NCBI RefSeq assembly: GCF_010470675.1
Contig: NZ_VOIQ01000015.1
Location: forward strand, 52,772 to 116,771
DNA length: 64,000 nucleotides
Direction of reading: 5' to 3'
From: Desulfovibrio sp. JC010
GTDB taxonomy: Bacteria > Desulfobacterota > Desulfovibrionia > Desulfovibrionales > Desulfovibrionaceae
Positions 61,314 to 64,000 of this stretch are shown here, piece by piece. The position numbers were made by a program, and so were the translations under genes. Position 1 is the first letter of the stretch, and each line of letters starts with the position of its first letter. Under the pieces are notes generated by a model. The model was not told the DNA's origin, did not search any database, and was given only the letters and a program-made list of their open reading frames with translations.

Positions 61314-62303
61314 ATGAAAGTTTATTATGAAAATGACGCTGATCTGAATCTGCTCAAAGATAAGACAGTTGCCATCATCGGTTACGGCAGTCAGGGCCAC
61401 GCCCACGCACAGAACCTTCGTGATTCCGGCGTTAAAGTTGTAGTTGGTCAGCGTCCCGGCGGCGCAAACTACGAACTCGCCAAAGAACACGGTTTCGAAC
61501 CCGTAAGTGCAGCTGAAGCAGCAGCACAGGCCGATCTCATCATGATCCTCCTGCCCGACCAGGTTCAGGCTGAAGTGTACAAAAACGACATCGCACCCAA
61601 CCTGAAGTCCGGCGACGTCCTTGCTTTCGGACACGGTTTCAACATCCATTTCGAACAGATCACTCCTCCTGCGGACGTTGATGTAATCATGGCTGCTCCC
61701 AAAGGACCCGGCCACCTTGTACGCCGCACCTACACCGAAGGCGGAGCTGTTCCCGCAATCATCGCTGTTGATCAGGATGCTTCCGGTAAAGCTTTCGATA
61801 TCGCACTTGCTTACGCAAAAGGCATCGGCGCAACCCGTTCCGGTGTACTGCAGACCACCTTCCGTGAAGAAACCGAAACCGACCTTTTCGGTGAGCAGGC
61901 TGTTCTCTGCGGCGGTCTCTCCGAGCTGATCAAAGCAGGTTTCGAAACCCTCGTAGAAGCGGGTTACAAGCCTGAAATCGCTTACTTCGAGTGTCTGCAC
62001 GAATGCAAGCTGATCATCGACCTCATTTACGAAGGCGGTCTCGCCAAAATGCGTGATTCCATTTCCGATACCGCTGAGTACGGTGACCTGACCCGCGGTC
62101 CTCGCGTTATCAACGAGGAAAGCCGCAAGGAAATGAAGAAGATCCTCAAGGAAATCCAGCAGGGTGAATTCGCTCGTGAATTCATCGCCGAGAACAATAA
62201 CGGTAAGGCTCATTTCTCTGCCATGCGCCGCATTGGTAAAGAACACCAGATCGAGCAGGTCGGTGGCGAACTCCGCAAAATGATGAGCTGGCTCAAGAAG
62301 TAA
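61314..62303 (+). CDS. ilvC: Ketol-acid reductoisomerase
   Basis: The 329-residue class I enzyme has the Rossmann motif [37 protein letters not shown] and catalytic [20 protein letters not shown]. It converts acetolactate to dihydroxyisovalerate with NADPH. AGGAG lies before the start. A 129-bp gap separates it from ilvN, with no clear terminator, so the three genes may share a transcript. Terminator follows at 62328. Confidence 0.96.
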   Translation: MKVYYENDADLNLLKDKTVAIIGYGSQGHAHAQNLRDSGVKVVVGQRPGGANYELAKEHGFEPVSAAEAAAQADLIMILLPDQVQAEVYKNDIAPNLKSGDVLAFGHGFNIHFEQITPPADVDVIMAAPKGPGHLVRRTYTEGGAVPAIIAVDQDASGKAFDIALAYAKGIGATRSGVLQTTFREETETDLFGEQAVLCGGLSELIKAGFETLVEAGYKPEIAYFECLHECKLIIDLIYEGGLAKMRDSISDTAEYGDLTRGPRVINEESRKEMKKILKEIQQGEFAREFIAENNNGKAHFSAMRRIGKEHQIEQVGGELRKMMSWLKK

Positions 62304-62327
62304 ACGCCCGCTCTTTATAAATATTAT

Positions 62328-62382
62328 GGCCCGCGTGAAAAAAGTTTAATTAAATAACCTTTTTTGCGCGGGCCTATTGCTC
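62328..62382 (+). terminator. Terminator after ilvC
   Basis: Long hairpin with arms GGCCCGCG / CGCGGGCC plus an inner A-rich/T-rich extension (62328-62374), then TATTGCTC and TTTT. Confidence 0.8.
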
Positions 62383-62585
62383 TTTTATCCTCCTTGAGGT
62401 ATGGGGCTACATAGGCTACCGGATTTCAGCCGAATATCATAGATTGTCTTTATAGGTATTTTGTTGAGTGGCTGGTTTTCTCAGCGGGTTTCTGAGGTCA
62501 GCGTTAGTCGTAAAGAATTTCTTTTAGTTCGAGAGCGGCGGTCTGGTTTTGTTTTAAGTTCTAACGATTTATGGAGTTTTTTGAG

Positions 62586-62852
62586 ATGTCGAAGAACATT
62601 TACGTGGGCAATCTTCCCTGGAGCTCTTCCGAGGAAGATGTGAGGGCAGCTTTTGAAGAATTTGGTGAAGTTATTTCTGTTAAACTCATCAATGACCGTG
62701 AAACCGGCCGCCCCCGTGGATTCGGTTTTGTTGAAATGGAAGACAATGGTGCAATCAAAGCTATTGAAAGCCTTGACGGTACTGACTTCGGTGGCCGTAA
62801 CTTGAAAGTTAATGAAGCCCGTCCGAGGGAAGAGCGTCCTAGACGCTGGTAA
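62586..62852 (+). CDS. RRM-type RNA-binding protein
   Basis: The 88-residue protein is one RRM domain: RNP2 in MSKNIYVGNLPW, RNP1 in RPRGFGFVEM, followed by an Arg-rich tail (EARPREERPRRW). GGAG is 9 nt upstream of ATG 62586. Small RRM proteins of this sort are often cold-induced RNA chaperones. The roughly 170-nt U-rich untranslated stretch upstream, after the ilvC terminator, would suit such control but its promoter is not clear. Confidence 0.88.
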   Translation: MSKNIYVGNLPWSSSEEDVRAAFEEFGEVISVKLINDRETGRPRGFGFVEMEDNGAIKAIESLDGTDFGGRNLKVNEARPREERPRRW

Positions 62853-62969
62853 TTTGTTGCGATTTGGTATAAAGCCCCTTTGGGCTGGTGAGAATATGTT
62901 GTTCTTACCGACACCATTTTGTACCTAAAGACAGTCTTGATATTCCCGAGTCCGGGAAAATCGAAAATT

Positions 62970-63008
62970 AAGCCCGCTGTCGCAGTTGCGAGTGCGGGCT
63001 TTTTTTTA
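62970..63008 (+). terminator. Terminator after the RRM gene
   Basis: Stem AGCCCGC / GCGGGCT with a 16-nt loop containing an inner pairing, followed by eight T. Confidence 0.87.
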
Positions 63009-63038
63009 TGTAACTACTTAAGAATAAGAGGAATAATT

Positions 63039-63257
63039 TTGGCTAAAGAAGAAGGAATTGCAGTTAATGGCACCGTGGAAGAAGCTCTCCCTAACGCTAT
63101 GTTTCGCGTAGAGCTTGAAAACGGTCATGAGGTTCTGGCTCACATCTCCGGTAAGATGCGTAAGTTCCGCATCAGGGTTATGCCCGGTGATAAGGTTACT
63201 GTTGAGCTCTCTCCTTACGATCTCACTCGCGGCAGAATTACTTACCGTCCCCGGTAG
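63039..63257 (+). CDS. infA: Translation initiation factor IF-1 (TTG start)
   Basis: The 72-residue product ([50 protein letters not shown]) is a full-length IF-1. The codon before Ala-Lys-Glu is TTG at 63039, and AAGAGGA lies 7 nt upstream, so translation starts at TTG. Starts further upstream would run through the preceding terminator. IF-1 binds the ribosomal A site during initiation. Its rare start may keep levels low. Confidence 0.93.
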   Translation: MAKEEGIAVNGTVEEALPNAMFRVELENGHEVLAHISGKMRKFRIRVMPGDKVTVELSPYDLTRGRITYRPR

Positions 63258-63291
63258 TAACTACCCGAGATTTCACGATACCTGTATCGAT

Positions 63292-63355
63292 GGAATACCC
63301 CATGCGGGGTCGGTCCTTCTGTAACCGACCCCGTGGGATGGTAGTTCCATTTTTT
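63292..63355. terminator. Terminator between infA and trmO
   Basis: Core stem CGGGGTCGGT / ACCGACCCCG (63305-63332) with outer pairing GGAA/TTCC and a T6 run on the plus strand. Confidence 0.78.
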
Positions 63356-63746
63356 AACGCTGGTCAATTTTGATATCTACCAGCGGCGTTCCGTCTATGG
63401 CTTCCATAGGGCGGACTTTTATTTTGCATCCGTCCACTTCAGTGATGGTTACCGGGTGCAGGCCGATGGGATTCGGTCTGTCCGGGGAACGGGTGGAAAA
63501 TACACCCCGTTTCGGCCTTGATTCATCTCCGCGTGGATGAACTTTCTGGCAGCTGCGGTCTGCTTCGTGCAGCCATGTAAAGAGCAGTATTTCGCTTCCT
63601 ACGCTGAGTCCGTCCATGGATTCACTGAATTCTTCCTTGATTTCCACAATAGCTTCCACGCCGCCTTCGCAGCCCTGTTTGGGGGCGTTTTCTCTGTCTT
63701 TTATTTCTGAATAGACATAGCCGATTATTTCAAGATTTGTATTCAT
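63354..63746 (-). CDS. trmO: TrmO/TsaA-type tRNA m6t6A37 methyltransferase
   Basis: The 130-residue protein has a short beta-barrel with GYVYSEIKDRENAPKQG, LFTWLHEADRS, RGVFSTRSPDRPNPIGLHPV and the end DGTPLVDIKIDQ. It is a member of the TsaA/TrmO (VirR) family that methylates t6A37 of certain tRNAs with SAM. Length is that of single-domain members. It starts at 63746. Confidence 0.87.
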   Translation of the reverse strand: MNTNLEIIGYVYSEIKDRENAPKQGCEGGVEAIVEIKEEFSESMDGLSVGSEILLFTWLHEADRSCQKVHPRGDESRPKRGVFSTRSPDRPNPIGLHPVTITEVDGCKIKVRPMEAIDGTPLVDIKIDQR

Positions 63747-63816
63747 GATTAGGGTGGGGTTGAAGTTGATTTTTGTTATTAATTAGTTTTTTTATTTTTT
63801 TATGTCCAGCGTTGGA

Positions 63817-63855
63817 CAAAAGAAAAGCGGGTAACCTGAAATCAGGTTACCCGCT
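63817..63855 (-). terminator. Minus-strand terminator beside the right-edge insertion element
   Basis: A 14-bp perfect hairpin (AGCGGGTAACCTGA / TCAGGTTACCCGCT) is followed on the minus strand by TTTTCTTTT. It would stop leftward transcripts entering from beyond the window. Confidence 0.8.
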
Positions 63856-63868
63856 CAGATTGCTGACA

Positions 63869-63896
63869 AAGTCCTCGCCTTTTGGTGAGGACTTTT
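63869..63896 (+). terminator. Hairpin before transposase gene (terminator-like)
   Basis: Stem AAGTCCTCGCC / GGTGAGGACTT (one G-U pair) followed by T6. It lies 14 nt before the transposase start and may protect it from outside transcription. Confidence 0.7.
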
Positions 63897-63909
63897 TTAT
63901 ATTGTTTGC

Positions 63910-64000
63910 ATGTTAAAAAAGCCTGAGCAAAAGCAAGTCACTGTTGAGTTGGTTACGATTGAAGAATTGGTTCCTGAGAACCATTTACTTCGAAAGATAA
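63910..64000 (+). mobile_element. Transposase 5' end (IS1182-like), cut by window edge
   Basis: An open frame from ATG 63910 reads MLKKPEQKQVTVELVTIEEL and then VPENHLLRKI, the N-terminus of IS1182/IS5-type DDE transposases (Val-Thr-x-Glu-Glu-Leu-Val-Pro...His-Leu-Leu-Arg-Lys). The remaining ORF and the right end of the element lie outside the window. Terminal repeats cannot be defined here. Confidence 0.6.

Noticed and set aside
1..64000. CRISPR arrays, tRNA or rRNA genes
   Set aside because: No regularly spaced direct repeats and no cloverleaf or rRNA-like segments were found by eye.

Overview
The window looks like a chromosomal segment of a marine, Desulfovibrio-type sulfate reducer (Desulfovibrionaceae; probably close to Maridesulfovibrio). 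This is inferred from family resemblance of the proteins, moderate GC, many orphan periplasmic solute-binding proteins, a stand-alone AICAR transformylase in place of bifunctional PurH, and dense use of G+C hairpin terminators. No rRNA, tRNA or CRISPR array was seen.

Layout. 1-5.2 kb: cut-off glycosyltransferase, PP2C-like phosphatase, two orphan solute-binding proteins flanking an HlyD-like/CDF-like gene pair. 5.6-8.5 kb: three-gene D-amino-acid operon (DgcN-like acetyltransferase, DgcA-like enolase-superfamily racemase, D-amino-acid aminotransferase). 8.6-12.7 kb: free-standing ABC_sub_bind protein, large FAD oxidoreductase, then a decayed stretch with a gene remnant and small ORFs behind duplicated promoters. 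12.8-15.2 kb: ADP-forming acyl-CoA synthetase. 15.5-28.7 kb: podovirus-like virion module (scaffold, major capsid, cement, tail tubes, internal proteins, tail fibre) with no integrase, terminase, portal or lysis gene. It is split by two sensor histidine kinases and punctuated by three near-identical hairpins. 28.8-37 kb: lipoprotein hydrolase, biotin genes bioF/bioH-like/bioC, CBS protein, two small membrane coiled-coil proteins, and two tandem REC proteins (one kinase, one HD-GYP). 37-46 kb: plsY, RNase II-family exonuclease, AICAR transformylase, mltF, purA, holB. 46-48.4 kb: solute-binding protein, a probable ~440-nt structured RNA with its own promoter and terminator on the minus strand, and an EamA transporter. 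48.5-64 kb: housekeeping genes (beta-CASP nuclease, rsmD, coaD, miaA, secreted pair, pgsA, tatA, HAD, yggT, divIVA, DUF167, DUF465, ilvB-ilvN-ilvC, RRM protein, infA, trmO) and the 5' end of an IS transposase at the right edge.

How parts work together. ilvB/ilvN/ilvC give the first two steps of branched-chain amino-acid synthesis. bioC, the esterase-like gene and bioF form the pimeloyl-ACP/KAPA front end of biotin synthesis. The D-amino-acid operon could pool D-amino groups on D-glutamate and convert them to N-acetyl-L-glutamate. The tandem REC proteins share one input-domain type but have different outputs (kinase and c-di-GMP hydrolysis).

Most notable: the packaging-less podovirus-type virion locus, the unassigned ~440-nt RNA, a family of intergenic palindromic repeats with ends GGCGAAGC...CCGCCGGAGGC (at least six copies), and duplicated promoter blocks before tiny ORFs. 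All functional calls come from reading the sequence and recalling families; no search was run.
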